Shown in pieces: positions 1-9,827 of a stretch of 64,000 nucleotides of DNA; positions within the stretch are counted from its first letter, which is position 1; each line of letters starts with the position of its first letter. Made by a program: the position numbers and the translations under genes. The notes beneath the pieces are model-generated. The model saw only the letters and a list, made by a program, of their open reading frames with translations, did no database searches and was not told the DNA's origin. Source of the DNA: Chryseobacterium nakagawai (GTDB lineage: Bacteria > Bacteroidota > Bacteroidia > Flavobacteriales > Weeksellaceae); assembly GCF_900637665.1 (NCBI RefSeq), contig NZ_LR134386.1, forward strand, positions 372,001-436,000. Reading direction: 5' to 3'.

Positions 1-1509
1 ACTGTAACAAGCTGTAAAACTGATTTTGATACCGATGTAAAAGATATACAAGTATCAAAGGGAAGTGCTGATTTCTCAAAGTATGTTGCTTTAGGAAATT
101 CACTGACTTCCGGATATAGAGATGGTGCTCTTTATATAGATGGGCAGAATGAATCTTATCCATCTATGATTGCTCAGCAAATGAAACTTGTAGGTGGAGG
201 AGAATTTAAGCAGCCTTTAATGGGAGATAATAATGGCGGGTTGCTTCTTGCTGTTGCTCCGGGTGTTACCCCTCAGATTCAAGATACAAAGCTTTATATA
301 AAAAGTTTTGTTGATGGAGCTCCTGATATAGGAAATGTCAACGATAATAAAGCTACGAACTTGGTTAATACGGTTCTTAAGGGCCCTTTTAATAATATGG
401 GAGTTCCAGGGGCAAAGGTAGCTCATTTGCTTGCTCCGAAATATGGAGATATTGCAGGAATAGCAACCAAAACTGCAAACCCTTACTTTGTGAGATTTGC
501 TTCATCGCCTAATGCATCTGTAATTGATGATTTTGCTAGCCAAAGTCCTACATTCTTTTCATTATGGATAGGAAATAATGATGCTTTGTTATATGCCTTG
601 GCAGGTGCGGATAGTTCTGTTGAGACTTTGACACCTCCTGCACAGTTTAAGCAATATTATGACTTGTTGATTTCTAAAATTGAAGCAACAAAAGCAAAAG
701 GAGTTATTGCTAATATCCCAAATGTAACTTCTATTCCTTCTTTGACAACAATACCAACAAATCCTTTGACGGCTGCCGTTTTAGGAAAAGGAAATGTTGC
801 TGCTGGAGAAGCTGCAATCGATGATTTAAATAAAAACGTATACGGTCCATTAAGCCAGATTTTAACTGCATTAGGAGCTGGAGACAGAATTAAACCTCTT
901 TCTAAAACAGCTGCAAATCCACTATTGATTAAGGACGAAAGTATTGCCAATTTAGGAGTGCAGATCACAGCTGCGGCTGCGGCTTCTGGAAATCCAACTT
1001 TAGTGATGCTTGCTCCTTATCTTGGAGCTACTTATGGACAGGCAAGACAAGCAAAATCAGGAGATCTTGTTCCTTTAACAACGAAGGCAGCAATCGGTAC
1101 ATCTGAAACACTTCCTGCGGGAATTCCTGCGTCGCTTGGAGCTAGAGGAGTTGCTTATCCGTTTGCGGACAAATATATTCTGATTCCATCTGAGATTAAG
1201 GAGATCAATGATGCTATTGATGCTTATAACGTAACCATTAAGGCTGCAGCCACTGCAAAAGGTTATGCTTTTGTAGATGCAAATGCTAAACTTAAGCAAT
1301 TAGCTGCAGATTCTGGTATTTCTTGGGATGGAGTAAAATATACAGCTAAATTTGTATCCGGAGGTGCATTCTCATTGGATGGAGTGCATTTAACGGGTAG
1401 AGGATATGGTGTTATTGCCAATGAATTTATTACGGCAATTAACGCAACTTATAACTCATCGTTACCCCTTGTAAACCCTAATAATTACTCAGGAGTTACA
1501 CTACCATAA
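1..1509 (+). CDS. SGNH/GDSL-family hydrolase, probable lipoprotein (5' end outside window)
   Basis: The frame is open from base 1, so the start lies upstream of the window. The first visible residues TVTSC look like the end of a signal peptide with a lipobox Cys (bases 13-15), which suggests an outer-membrane-anchored lipoprotein. SGNH signatures are present in order: GNSLTSG (nucleophile Ser near base 100), GNND near base 570 (block III Asn) and DGVHLTG near bases 1378-1398 (catalytic Asp and His). About 500 residues are visible, long for the family because of an insertion in the middle. The family hydrolyses lipid or carbohydrate esters; the substrate cannot be told. A hairpin terminator follows directly. 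Confidence 0.85.
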   Translation, partial: TVTSCKTDFDTDVKDIQVSKGSADFSKYVALGNSLTSGYRDGALYIDGQNESYPSMIAQQMKLVGGGEFKQPLMGDNNGGLLLAVAPGVTPQIQDTKLYIKSFVDGAPDIGNVNDNKATNLVNTVLKGPFNNMGVPGAKVAHLLAPKYGDIAGIATKTANPYFVRFASSPNASVIDDFASQSPTFFSLWIGNNDALLYALAGADSSVETLTPPAQFKQYYDLLISKIEATKAKGVIANIPNVTSIPSLTTIPTNPLTAAVLGKGNVAAGEAAIDDLNKNVYGPLSQILTALGAGDRIKPLSKTAANPLLIKDESIANLGVQITAAAAASGNPTLVMLAPYLGATYGQARQAKSGDLVPLTTKAAIGTSETLPAGIPASLGARGVAYPFADKYILIPSEIKEINDAIDAYNVTIKAAATAKGYAFVDANAKLKQLAADSGISWDGVKYTAKFVSGGAFSLDGVHLTGRGYGVIANEFITAINATYNSSLPLVNPNNYSGVTLP

Positions 1510-1531
1510 TTATTGATTAAATAAAAACTTA

Positions 1532-1565
1532 AAAACCACAGGAGTAAATCTTGTGGTTTTTTTTT
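1532..1565 (+). terminator. Rho-independent terminator after the SGNH hydrolase
   Basis: Inverted repeat AAAACCACA (1532-1540) and TGTGGTTTT (1552-1560), followed by a run of T. It separates the hydrolase from prs. Confidence 0.85.
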
Positions 1566-1572
1566 AAATTTG
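1565..1572 (+). promoter_or_regulatory. -7 box of the prs promoter
   Basis: TAAATTTG matches the Bacteroidota TAnnTTTG box and sits 22 bases before the prs ATG, at the end of the preceding terminator T-run. Confidence 0.7.
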
Positions 1573-1594
1573 CAAAATCTTTTAAAAAGTAAAA

Positions 1595-2533
1595 ATGGCC
1601 GATCAGTTAAGTTATCTATTTTGTACAAGAACCAGCAGGGACTTGGCAGAGAAAATTGCCCAGAGTTATGGGAAAGAATTAGGAAAAATCAACTTTCAGG
1701 AGTTCAGTGACGGGGAATTTGAACCAGTTTTGGATGAATCTGTAAGAGGAGGAAGGGTTTTCCTAATCGGATCTACATTCCCGCCTGCAGACAATCTTTT
1801 AGAACTTCTTCTAATGATTGATGCAGCGAAAAGAGCTTCTGCAAAGAGCATTACCGTCGTAATTCCTTACTTCGGGCTTGCTAGACAGGACAGAAAAGAC
1901 AAACCAAGAGCGCCGATCGGTGCTAAGTTAGTTGCTAACCTTCTTACAGCAGCGGGAGCAACAAGAGTAATGACAATGGATCTTCATGCAGATCAGATTC
2001 AAGGGTTCTTCGAAATTCCGGTAGATCACCTTTATGCTTCTTCCATCTTCGTTGATTACATCAAATCTTTACACCTTGACAATCTTACGATTGCTTCTCC
2101 GGATATGGGTGGTGCAAAAAGAGCAAAAAACTATGCAGGTCACTTAGGGGCAGAAGTAGTAATTGCTTATAAGGAAAGAAAGAAAGCAAACGTTGTGGAA
2201 GAGATGTTCCTAATTGGAGATGTTACCGGTAAGAATGTAATTCTTATTGATGATATGATTGATACTGCAGGAACACTTTGTAAAGCGGCGGATATTTTGA
2301 TTGAGAAAGGTGCAAAAACGGTAAGAGCTATGGCTACTCACGGAGTACTTTCAGGAAAGGCTTACGAGAATATTGAGAACTCAAAACTTTTGGAAGTTAT
2401 TGTAACTGACTCAATTCCTGTCAAAAATAATTTGTCATCTAAAATAAAAGTGCTATCTTGCGCCCCATTATTTGCGGACGTTATGACCATGGTTCATGAG
2501 CACAAATCAATTAGCAGTAAGTTTGTTATTTAA
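1595..2533 (+). CDS. prs: Ribose-phosphate pyrophosphokinase (PRPP synthetase)
   Basis: Makes 5-phosphoribosyl-1-pyrophosphate from ribose 5-phosphate and ATP, feeding purine, pyrimidine, NAD, His and Trp synthesis in the cytosol. The 312-residue length is typical of class I enzymes. Visible signatures are PYFGLARQDRK (residues 91-101, catalytic flexible loop region), DLHADQIQGFF (129-139, metal/ATP binding) and ILIDDMIDTAGT (216-227, PRPP-binding loop). The ATG follows a TAAATTTG box. rplY follows after 55 bases with no clear terminator or promoter between, so the two are probably co-transcribed. Confidence 0.98.
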   Translation: MADQLSYLFCTRTSRDLAEKIAQSYGKELGKINFQEFSDGEFEPVLDESVRGGRVFLIGSTFPPADNLLELLLMIDAAKRASAKSITVVIPYFGLARQDRKDKPRAPIGAKLVANLLTAAGATRVMTMDLHADQIQGFFEIPVDHLYASSIFVDYIKSLHLDNLTIASPDMGGAKRAKNYAGHLGAEVVIAYKERKKANVVEEMFLIGDVTGKNVILIDDMIDTAGTLCKAADILIEKGAKTVRAMATHGVLSGKAYENIENSKLLEVIVTDSIPVKNNLSSKIKVLSCAPLFADVMTMVHEHKSISSKFVI

Positions 2534-2588
2534 TTGATTTTAAGTAGTTTGCGAATTAAATAAGAACAATTTTTTAAATTTTTTATAA

Positions 2589-3242
2589 ATGAAATCTATT
2601 ACAATTCAAGGTACAAAAAGAGAAAGCGTGGGCAAAAAGTCTACAAAAGCTTTACGTGATGCTGAATTAGTTCCTTGTGTTGTTTATGGAGGTGAGACCC
2701 CTTTAAACTTCTCTGCTGAAGAGAGAGCTTTCAAAGGTTTAGTATACACTCCTGAAGCACACACGGTATCTATTGAAGTTGACGGAAAAACAATTCCAGC
2801 AGTTCTTCAAGATATTCAGTTCCACCCAATTACTGACAAAATTCTTCACATTGACTTCTATCAATTATCTGACGATAAGCCAGTTGTTATGGAAGTTCCG
2901 GTAAGAATTACAGGACGTTCAAAAGGTGTTGTAGCTGGTGGTGTTTTACGTCAGTCTTTCAGAAAGCTAAAAGTAAAAGCTATTCCTGCTAATTTACCTG
3001 ACGAAATCGTTGTAGATGTTACTCCATTAAAAATCGGTAACAAACTTTACATCGGTGGTATCAAAACTGAAGGATATTCTTTCGTACACCCAGACAATGC
3101 AGTAGTAGTTGCTGTTAAGATGTCTAGAAATGCAATGAAAGGTGGTGCAGCAGCAATGGATGATGAGGATGAAGAAGAAGCAGAAGAAGTTGCTACTCAA
3201 TCTCCTGATGTTCCAACAACAGAAGAAAAATCTGCAGAATAA
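2589..3242 (+). CDS. rplY: 50S ribosomal protein L25 (Ctc/TL5 type)
   Basis: Binds 5S rRNA in the large subunit. The 217-residue form has the N-terminal L25 domain (from [20 protein letters not shown]) plus the longer C-terminal TL5/Ctc domain found in many bacteria, and ends in a glutamate-rich acidic tail (after about residue 190), as is usual in Bacteroidota. It probably shares a transcript with prs, a pairing common in this phylum. A strong hairpin terminator follows. Confidence 0.97.
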   Translation: MKSITIQGTKRESVGKKSTKALRDAELVPCVVYGGETPLNFSAEERAFKGLVYTPEAHTVSIEVDGKTIPAVLQDIQFHPITDKILHIDFYQLSDDKPVVMEVPVRITGRSKGVVAGGVLRQSFRKLKVKAIPANLPDEIVVDVTPLKIGNKLYIGGIKTEGYSFVHPDNAVVVAVKMSRNAMKGGAAAMDDEDEEEAEEVATQSPDVPTTEEKSAE

Positions 3243-3267
3243 GAATTGCTTATTTAAACCATATAAG

Positions 3268-3294
3268 ACCCGTCATTTTTTGACGGGTTTTTTA
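3268..3294 (+). terminator. Rho-independent terminator after rplY
   Basis: Stem ACCCGTCA (3268-3275) with TGACGGGT (3281-3288) followed by T6. Confidence 0.9.
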
Positions 3295-3442
3295 TTTTGG
3301 GTAAAAGAGTAAAATTGCAATTTTACTCTTTGTCTTTTTCTCTTATCTCTTATCGGTTTTCTTAGCGATCTCCCATTGAATATTTCTATCAACTGACAAG
3401 TATCACTTCTTCATCCCATACTTTCTTTCGAAAAAAAAGCCG

Positions 3443-3450
3443 TAAATTTG
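3443..3450 (+). promoter_or_regulatory. -7 box of the sufS promoter
   Basis: TAAATTTG, matching TAnnTTTG, 42 bases before the sufS ATG. Confidence 0.65.
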
Positions 3451-3492
3451 AAGTGTTCTAAATAAGAACGCTTTAATTTAAAAAATAAATAA

Positions 3493-4713
3493 ATGTTTGA
3501 CATTCAGGAAATAAGAAGCCAGTTTTCTATATTAGACAGAGAAGTGAATGGTAAGCCGCTGGTTTATCTGGATAATGCTGCTACATCTCAAAAGCCAAAT
3601 TCGGTTTTAGAAGTCTGTCACGCATATTATACAGAACTTAATGCGAATGTTCACAGAGGAATTCATACATTAAGTCAACTTGCAACAGAAGAAATGGAAC
3701 TTTCAAGAAGAAAGATCCAAAAGTTCATTAATGCAGAACATGATTTTGAAGTTATTTTCACCAAAGGAACAACAGAAGGATTGAACCTTATCTCTTATAT
3801 TTTAACTCAAAAACTTAAAAAAGACGATGAGATTATTATTTCCTATCTGGAACATCACTCCAATATTGTTCCATGGCAATTGCTTTGTGAAAGAACCGGA
3901 GCGAAACTTCGAGTGATTCCTATTGACGAAAATGGAATTCTTCAGTTAGATTATTTTGATGAATTTTTAAGTGAAAAAACGAAAGTGGTTTCTGTGAATC
4001 AGGTTTCTAATGCATTGGGAATTGTAAATCCTATTGAAGAAATTATTGCAAAAACAAGAAAGAATACGGATGCTTATGTTGTTATTGATGGGGCACAGTC
4101 TGCTCCTCACTTCAATATTGATGTTCAGAAGATGGATTGTGATTTCTTTGTTTTCTCAGGACATAAAATGTATGCTCCGATGGGAACAGGGATCTTATAT
4201 GGTAAACGAGAGATACTGGAAGCTTTACCACCATTCCATGGAGGTGGAGAGATGATTGCAACATGTTCTTTTGATGGGACAACCTATGCAGGACTTCCAT
4301 TTAAATATGAAGCAGGAACACCAAACGTTGGAGGGAATATTGCATTAGGTGCAGCGGTTGATTTTATGAATGGAGTGGGGCGCGAGAATATTCAGAACCA
4401 TGAAAATGCTTTGTTGGAATATGCTCAAAGACATCTTTTAGAAATTGAAGGGCTGAAAGTATATGGTGAAAAAGCAAAGAGGGTAGGAGTTGTTTCCTTT
4501 AATCTGGAAGGAGTAGGGATTTCCTCCGATGTAGGGATGATCCTTGACAAAATGGGTATTGCTGTAAGAACAGGACATCACTGTACGCAGCCTATTATGG
4601 AATTCTTTAATATTGCCGGAACAGTAAGAGCCAGTTTTGCTGTTTATAATACTTTTGAAGAGATTGATCTTTTGGTAGAAGGAGTGAAAAAAGCACAACG
4701 AATGTTGTCTTAA
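3493..4713 (+). CDS. sufS: Cysteine desulfurase SufS
   Basis: PLP enzyme that takes sulfur from cysteine as an enzyme persulfide for Fe-S cluster assembly. At 406 residues it is full length. SGHKMYAP holds the PLP lysine (K225) and RTGHHCTQP holds the persulfide cysteine (C364); the RTGHHC context is that of the SufS (group II) class. It is flanked by rplY and an unknown gene, so the rest of a suf operon (sufBCD, sufE) is not here. It has its own -7 box and a terminator directly after the stop. Confidence 0.95.
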   Translation: MFDIQEIRSQFSILDREVNGKPLVYLDNAATSQKPNSVLEVCHAYYTELNANVHRGIHTLSQLATEEMELSRRKIQKFINAEHDFEVIFTKGTTEGLNLISYILTQKLKKDDEIIISYLEHHSNIVPWQLLCERTGAKLRVIPIDENGILQLDYFDEFLSEKTKVVSVNQVSNALGIVNPIEEIIAKTRKNTDAYVVIDGAQSAPHFNIDVQKMDCDFFVFSGHKMYAPMGTGILYGKREILEALPPFHGGGEMIATCSFDGTTYAGLPFKYEAGTPNVGGNIALGAAVDFMNGVGRENIQNHENALLEYAQRHLLEIEGLKVYGEKAKRVGVVSFNLEGVGISSDVGMILDKMGIAVRTGHHCTQPIMEFFNIAGTVRASFAVYNTFEEIDLLVEGVKKAQRMLS

Positions 4714-4720
4714 TAAAATT

Positions 4721-4748
4721 AACCTCTGATTGTTCAGAGGTTTTTTTA
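4721..4748. terminator. Terminator after sufS, possibly bidirectional
   Basis: Perfect stem AACCTCTGA (4721-4729) / TCAGAGGTT (4734-4742) with a T-run on the + strand. It lies between the convergent sufS and the leftward gene ending at 4753 and may serve both. Confidence 0.85.
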
Positions 4749-4752
4749 TATT

Positions 4753-5418
4753 TTATTTCCAGAATTCCCACCATTTTTTATCCTGGGAATCATGATTTTG
4801 AACGTTTTCAGGAGTATCATTATCTCCATAAGTTAATGAGTATTCTTTTACATTCATTAATTTTTTGATTCTCTTAGCATGTGGGCTGTGATTTAATATT
4901 TCATCAGTCAGCATGCAGAAAAGGACTTTTTGATTTTGAGAAAAGCGTTGATAGTTTCTTTCGATAAAATTCAGAATCTTTAGCTGATGTTCGCCATGTT
5001 CTTTTGCTATTTTGATGTAGATAACCAAAGCTTGCTCCTTTTTACCACCATCCTGATCAAATAGGGCATTTTCAATATATTGAAAATTTTCTTTTTTGCT
5101 TTTTCCATACATTTGAGGGATTGTGATGTCTGAAAAAAATTCGCTGTATTCCTTTGAATGAGCGGCATAAATTCTTTCGTACAGTAAGATATCAGTGATC
5201 TCATCTATATTATCGCATTCCAAAGTAATTTCTTTAAGCTTCTTAAATGATTCAATAAAAAGGCCTATATCGCTATTTTTCTTGTATTCAATGACTTGAT
5301 CTACACATAAAGAAATTTTGTCATATAATTCAACATTGATTTTCTGTTTTTTCTCTTCACGGGTTTGATTCACAAAGTTCATGAAATCCTCAAATCCGGG
5401 ATTTTTTTCGTTTTCCAT
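4753..5418 (-). CDS. Hypothetical protein, helical, C-terminal WWEFWK tail
   Basis: Not recognised. The 221 residues have no signal peptide or membrane segment and read as a charged, mostly helical cytosolic protein (many K, E, I and F). It ends in DKKWWEFWK, an aromatic tail that stands out from the rest of the protein and might be a docking tag. It lies downstream of hemE, separated by a strong terminator, so it is not clearly part of the haem operon. No TAnnTTTG box was seen in the 83-base gap before it. Confidence 0.6.
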   Translation of the reverse strand: MENEKNPGFEDFMNFVNQTREEKKQKINVELYDKISLCVDQVIEYKKNSDIGLFIESFKKLKEITLECDNIDEITDILLYERIYAAHSKEYSEFFSDITIPQMYGKSKKENFQYIENALFDQDGGKKEQALVIYIKIAKEHGEHQLKILNFIERNYQRFSQNQKVLFCMLTDEILNHSPHAKRIKKLMNVKEYSLTYGDNDTPENVQNHDSQDKKWWEFWK

Positions 5419-5438
5419 AGGTTATTTTTTTTTTGATA

Positions 5439-5469
5439 TAAAAACCTCATAAGTTTGAAACTTATGAGG
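5439..5469 (-). terminator. Terminator of the hem operon
   Basis: 25-base perfect palindrome at 5445-5469 (12-bp arms, CCTCATAAGTTT and AAACTTATGAGG, one-base centre), followed on the minus strand by TTTT. It lies just beyond the hemE stop. Confidence 0.85.
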
Positions 5470-5501
5470 CTTATTATTTAGAATGTTATATTCATGTTGT
5501 A

Positions 5502-6539
5502 TTAAAATTCTGAATTTGGTTTCCAGTCAACCACAGCTCTGATGAATGCTTCAGCATTTTCAACAGGAACGTTTGGAAGAATACCATGTCCAAGATTAGC
5601 AATATACCTGTCTTTTCCGAATCGGTTAATCATTTCATTTACCATCTTTTTGATGGTTTCAGGGGTAGAGTGTAATCTTGCTGGATCAAAGTTCCCTTGT
5701 AAAGTCATGGTGTGGTTTGTCAAAGTTCTTGCGAATTCTGGCTTAATGGTCCAGTCAACACCAAGAGCCGAAGCTTTAGACATAGTCATGTCTTCCAACG
5801 CGAACCAGCATCCTTTTCCGAATACGACTACATGGGTAAGTGGGCTTAATGCCTCAACGATCTGGTTGATATATTGCCAAGAGAACTCCTGATAATCCAT
5901 TGGAGAAAGCATTCCTCCCCATGAATCAAAAATTTGTACAGCAGAAACACCTTTTTCTACTTTTCTTTTTAAATAAGCAATCGTAGTATCGGTGATCTTT
6001 TGAAGTAATAAATGAGCTGCTTCAGGCTGTTGAAAACAGAAAGATTTTGCAATATCAAAAGCTTTGCTTCCTTTTCCTTCTACACAGTAGCAAAGAATTG
6101 TCCATGGAGATCCGGCAAAACCGATCAATGGAACTTCATTGTCTAGTTTTTGAAGGGTTAATTCAATAGCGTCAAAAACGTAGCCTAACGTATCATTCAC
6201 ATCCGGAGTTTCAATGTTTTGAACCTGTTCCATTGTTCTGATAGGAGTATCTAACCAAGGGCCAACAGATTCTTTCATTTTGAAATCAATTCCCATAGCC
6301 TGTGGAACTACCAAAATATCAGAAAACAGGATCGCTGCGTCTAAAGGAAATCTGCGGATAGGCTGTAAAGTGATCTCAGCAGCAAGCTCAGGGGTCTGAC
6401 ATCTTGTAAAGAAATCATATTTGTCTCTTAAAGCAATGAATTCCGGCAGATATCTTCCAGCCTGCCTCATCATCCAGACAGGAGGTCTTTCAACGGTTTC
6501 TCCGCGAAGTGCTTTTAAATATAGGTCGTTTTTTATCAT
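5502..6539 (-). CDS. hemE: Uroporphyrinogen decarboxylase
   Basis: Decarboxylates the four acetate chains of uroporphyrinogen III to coproporphyrinogen III. The 345-residue length fits the family. The N-terminal signature [16 protein letters not shown] carries the conserved Arg and Tyr of the active site, and [13 protein letters not shown] carries the catalytic Asp region; GNFDPARL near the C-terminus is also typical. It is the last gene of the leftward hemA-hemC-hemD-hemE operon, 45 bases after hemD. Confidence 0.97.
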   Translation of the reverse strand: MIKNDLYLKALRGETVERPPVWMMRQAGRYLPEFIALRDKYDFFTRCQTPELAAEITLQPIRRFPLDAAILFSDILVVPQAMGIDFKMKESVGPWLDTPIRTMEQVQNIETPDVNDTLGYVFDAIELTLQKLDNEVPLIGFAGSPWTILCYCVEGKGSKAFDIAKSFCFQQPEAAHLLLQKITDTTIAYLKRKVEKGVSAVQIFDSWGGMLSPMDYQEFSWQYINQIVEALSPLTHVVVFGKGCWFALEDMTMSKASALGVDWTIKPEFARTLTNHTMTLQGNFDPARLHSTPETIKKMVNEMINRFGKDRYIANLGHGILPNVPVENAEAFIRAVVDWKPNSEF

Positions 6540-6584
6540 AATCTATTTAAACTAATATCACCGTTTAATCCGGTAACAGATATT

Positions 6585-7268
6585 CTAAAGTTTGGTCACA
6601 ATTTCCAGTCTTATCAGCTCAAAAATAGAGCTCAGAGTGTTCTCTTCGGACGTGAAAATATTTTCGTGAGTGTAATTTCTTAATTCTCCTGATGTAGTTT
6701 CTCCAATCGAAAACAGCTTCATATCTTTCAGAGAATTTTGCTTTGCAAAACTACGAACTCCGCTGGGACTAAAAAATACTGCGGCATGATATTTTTCAGG
6801 AATTAAAGGATTGATTTCCTCAGTGTTGTATATTGTGATCTTTTTATATTTAATGTTTTGCAAAGGAAGTTCTTTGTCCAGTACATTAATGGCGAGATTA
6901 CCACAGAAATGAAGGAACTGTTCATGCTGGCAGTTTCCGATAATGAATCTGGAAAGCGCATCTGCATTCTTTAAGACCTTAAATGTTCCAAAGCCGTGCT
7001 TTCTTAATGCTCTTTTTGTCTTTTCACCCACGCAGTAGATTTTGTTGTAGTTTTTAGCCGTGAAATTTTCATTAGGCTTAAATCTATTTTTAAAAAACGA
7101 GGCTACACCATTCACACTGGTGAAGATCAAAGAGTAATTTTTCAGTTCAAACGGACTGATGAGAATAGGCTTGGTCTTAATTACCTCAACACAATCAACC
7201 AGGATATCCTCTCCTAATTCTTTGGATATAATAGCTTGGTCTATATTTTTGGTAAATAAGATTTTCAT
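6585..7268 (-). CDS. hemD: Uroporphyrinogen-III synthase
   Basis: Cyclises hydroxymethylbilane with inversion of ring D. HemD is poorly conserved in sequence. The call rests on length (227 residues), on patches such as LIFTSVNGVASFF, YCVGEKTKRALRKHGF and AAVFFSPSGVRSF, and on position between hemC and hemE. The ATG lies 62 bases after the hemC stop. Confidence 0.9.
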   Translation of the reverse strand: MKILFTKNIDQAIISKELGEDILVDCVEVIKTKPILISPFELKNYSLIFTSVNGVASFFKNRFKPNENFTAKNYNKIYCVGEKTKRALRKHGFGTFKVLKNADALSRFIIGNCQHEQFLHFCGNLAINVLDKELPLQNIKYKKITIYNTEEINPLIPEKYHAAVFFSPSGVRSFAKQNSLKDMKLFSIGETTSGELRNYTHENIFTSEENTLSSIFELIRLEIVTKL

Positions 7269-7330
7269 GTCTGTTGGATTAGAAAATGAAAAGAGTTAAA
7301 AAATTAGAGATCTAAATTGAATTAAATAAT

Positions 7331-8239
7331 CTAGATCTGGCTTTTGATTTCTGTCATCAATTCTTTTCCTCCGTTTTCCAGTACTACCTTGGCGAATCTT
7401 TCTCCAAAATTTTCTTCCGGGTTGTACTCGAAGTTCTCATCAATAGCAATGCAGTTTTTACCATCCAGTGAGCAAAGGGCTGCTGTAAAGCGGATCTGAT
7501 CCTCAATGATTTCTGCAAAAGCTCCAATAGGGGCTGTACATCCGCCTTCTAAAGTACTTAGGAAGTTTCTTTCGATTTCTACACAGATCTGAGTGGGCTT
7601 GTGGTTGATCTGCTTCAGGATTTCATTGATCTCCGGTTTATCGGAATGTCCTGCAACCGCAATAACGCCCTGAGATGGGGCAGGAATCATTACTGGAAGC
7701 ATTTCATAATCAATTTCCATTTTCATTCTTTTGATGCCTGCCAAAGATAAAATGGTAGCGTCAAAATTGCCATCTTCAAGCTTTTGAAGACGCGTCTGAA
7801 TATTTCCACGGATATCAGAAAACTCAGTATTCGGGAAATGTCTTAACCAGAAAGCTCTTCTCCTCAAACTGCTTGTTGCAAGCTTTAGTTCATGAAGTTC
7901 TTTGTTTTTAGCTGATTCTTTTCTGATCAAAATGTCTTGTGGGAAATCTCTTTCCAAATAGGCAATCATCTCAATATTCTGAGGCAACAGGGTAGGGACA
8001 TCTTTTAAAGAATGAACTGCAATATCTATTTCATCATTCAATAAGGCTATATCAAGGTCTCTTGTAAAAACCCCGGTGATTCCTAATGAATATAAAGGTT
8101 GATTAAGGTTCTTATCGCCAGAAGAAACGATAGGAACAATCTCCGTTAAATAGTTGTTGTTCTGAAGGTGCCTCGCAACCTCTCTAGCCTGCCAAAGTGC
8201 AAGTGCGGAATTTCTTGTTCCGATTCTAATGCTTTTCAT
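7331..8239 (-). CDS. hemC: Hydroxymethylbilane synthase (porphobilinogen deaminase)
   Basis: Polymerises four porphobilinogens into hydroxymethylbilane. IRIGTRNSALALWQA at the N-terminus, the HSLKDVPT substrate loop, SSLRRRA and LEGGCTAPIGA (dipyrromethane-cofactor Cys near residue 234) are all visible. The frame is open eight codons further, to an ATG at 8263, but the family normally starts at MKSIRIG, so 8239 is preferred. With that start it overlaps the hemA stop by 14 bases, which suggests translational coupling. Confidence 0.96.
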   Translation of the reverse strand: MKSIRIGTRNSALALWQAREVARHLQNNNYLTEIVPIVSSGDKNLNQPLYSLGITGVFTRDLDIALLNDEIDIAVHSLKDVPTLLPQNIEMIAYLERDFPQDILIRKESAKNKELHELKLATSSLRRRAFWLRHFPNTEFSDIRGNIQTRLQKLEDGNFDATILSLAGIKRMKMEIDYEMLPVMIPAPSQGVIAVAGHSDKPEINEILKQINHKPTQICVEIERNFLSTLEGGCTAPIGAFAEIIEDQIRFTAALCSLDGKNCIAIDENFEYNPEENFGERFAKVVLENGGKELMTEIKSQI

Positions 8240-9500
8240 TGAATTCGTTGTTTGGTTGTTCAACTAATATTTCGTGCATTAATTTACTAATTTCTTCGGC
8301 TTTTAAAGGATTATCGATGATATATTTTGCAAAACGGTTGGTGATCTTCTGGATCATTTTATCAGAAAGTTCCATATCCGTGATGTCTATATATTTATTT
8401 TTCTTGTAAAAATTATGCATTTCATTGCGTTCCATATTCTTTAAAACGGCTTTGAAATGGTGAATGTTTGGTGCTAGTTTTCTTTTTTTCTCCCACTCAA
8501 TAAAGTCTTTCATCAGCTCCTTAATGATCTTTTCGGCTTTAGGAATTTCTTTTTCCCTTTGCTGAATCGTTTCCTGGATCTGTTTTGAAAGTTCATCAAC
8601 ATCAATTAAAGTTACATTTTTATTTTCCGTAACATTCTTTTCAACGTTATGAGGAATGGAAAGGTCTATCACCAATGTTTCTTTTCCATTCGGGAAATGA
8701 GATTGGTTGATAATTGGGTGTTTGGCTCCTGTAGCCACGATAAGAATATCTGTTTCTTTTAATTCCTTGTCAAAATCAGAATAATCAACGTGAGGAATAT
8801 TATATTTTTGAGAAATTTTTTCAGCTTTCTCCTGAGTTCTGTTTGCAATTTTAATTTTGGGCTGATAAACATGTTTTACCAGATTTTCAACCGTATTCTG
8901 TCCAATCTCACCTACTCCAAGAAGAAGAATGTTCTTTTCAGTAATTTTCTTTTGGCTATTCAGAATATAATGAACTGCTGCATAAGAAACAGAAGCGGCT
9001 CCGTTGGAAATTCCGGTTTCATTCTTTATCCTTTTGGAAATCTGAATAGCAGCATTAATTGCTCTTTCCAGGTATGGATTAGAATTCTGCCTTTCCTTTT
9101 TAAAACGGCTATATGCTTTTTTGATTTGACCTATAATCTCAAAATCTCCAATGATCTGACTTTCAAGTCCCGCAGCGACCCTGAAAAGGTGTATTAAAGC
9201 CTCTTCTTTAGTTAAAATATTAGCAAACTGAAGAAAATCTGTAATGTTTACTCCAATGGTTTTGCAATATTCTTCTGCTACTAAAAGATAATTGGAAGAA
9301 GTGGTATAGATCTCTGTCCTGTTACATGTGGAAACTACAAATGCATCCCCAAGATCTTCCTGATGGACGCGGGAAACAAAGTTTTTGATGTTTTCATCAA
9401 AGAATGCAAACTTTCCTCTCGTTTCTACATCAGCCTTTTCGTAGCTTATAGAAAGCACGGCAAAATTCGATGTTCGATGGATGTTGGAATACTGTAACAT
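8226..9500 (-). CDS. hemA: Glutamyl-tRNA reductase
   Basis: First step of the C5 route to 5-aminolevulinate: NADPH reduction of glutamyl-tRNA to glutamate-1-semialdehyde. VVSTCNRTEIY holds the catalytic Cys (about residue 59), and LLLGVGEIGQNT is the Rossmann loop. The longest frame begins with a TTG at 9512, but that triplet is inside the promoter -7 box (9510-9517), so the ATG at 9500 (MLQYSNIHR) is the start; the leader would be only a few bases. It is the first gene of the hem operon. Confidence 0.96.
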   Translation of the reverse strand: MLQYSNIHRTSNFAVLSISYEKADVETRGKFAFFDENIKNFVSRVHQEDLGDAFVVSTCNRTEIYTTSSNYLLVAEEYCKTIGVNITDFLQFANILTKEEALIHLFRVAAGLESQIIGDFEIIGQIKKAYSRFKKERQNSNPYLERAINAAIQISKRIKNETGISNGAASVSYAAVHYILNSQKKITEKNILLLGVGEIGQNTVENLVKHVYQPKIKIANRTQEKAEKISQKYNIPHVDYSDFDKELKETDILIVATGAKHPIINQSHFPNGKETLVIDLSIPHNVEKNVTENKNVTLIDVDELSKQIQETIQQREKEIPKAEKIIKELMKDFIEWEKKRKLAPNIHHFKAVLKNMERNEMHNFYKKNKYIDITDMELSDKMIQKITNRFAKYIIDNPLKAEEISKLMHEILVEQPNNEFNEKH

Positions 9501-9509
9501 AAGCAACGG

Positions 9510-9517
9510 CAAATTTA
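9510..9517 (-). promoter_or_regulatory. -7 box of the hemACDE promoter
   Basis: CAAATTTA on the + strand is TAAATTTG on the minus strand, 9 bases before the hemA ATG. It decides the hemA start. Confidence 0.75.
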
Positions 9518-9827
9518 CGCTTTTTTTAATTAATCATCCTCTGATAGTGTATATGATAATTATCGTAAAAAACTATAGAGTTAAGTCAAAAAAAGATCAA
9601 GAAAGCTAATTAGGCAATTTTTCTATTTGCTTTGATCTTTTCTTAGTCTTTTTTACCCTTTTGATGTCCCATTAATTTTGGTTGAAATCAAACTCTGTAA
9701 TTATCTAAACAGAAAGTTAATAAAGAATTATAAATTTTAATAAAATTTTAACCAAATTATGTTGCATTGAAATTTCTTTAGTAGGGTTAAATTTATATCT
9801 TTGTAAACTTAAAATCAGAAGAAAAAT
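9518..9827. other. Intergenic region between divergent hem and mre operons
   Basis: About 310 bases with no gene. It holds the hemA and mreB promoters and an inverted repeat AAAAGATCAA (9591-9600) / TTGATCTTTT (9632-9641) with a 31-base loop. The hairpin is AT-rich and its role is unclear. Confidence 0.5.
9796..9803 (+). promoter_or_regulatory. -7 box of the mreB promoter
   Basis: TATCTTTG, matching TAnnTTTG, 24 bases before the mreB ATG. Confidence 0.7.

Noticed and set aside
3493..4713. A suf operon around sufS
   Set aside because: No sufB, sufC, sufD or sufE gene is next to it; sufS has its own promoter and terminator.
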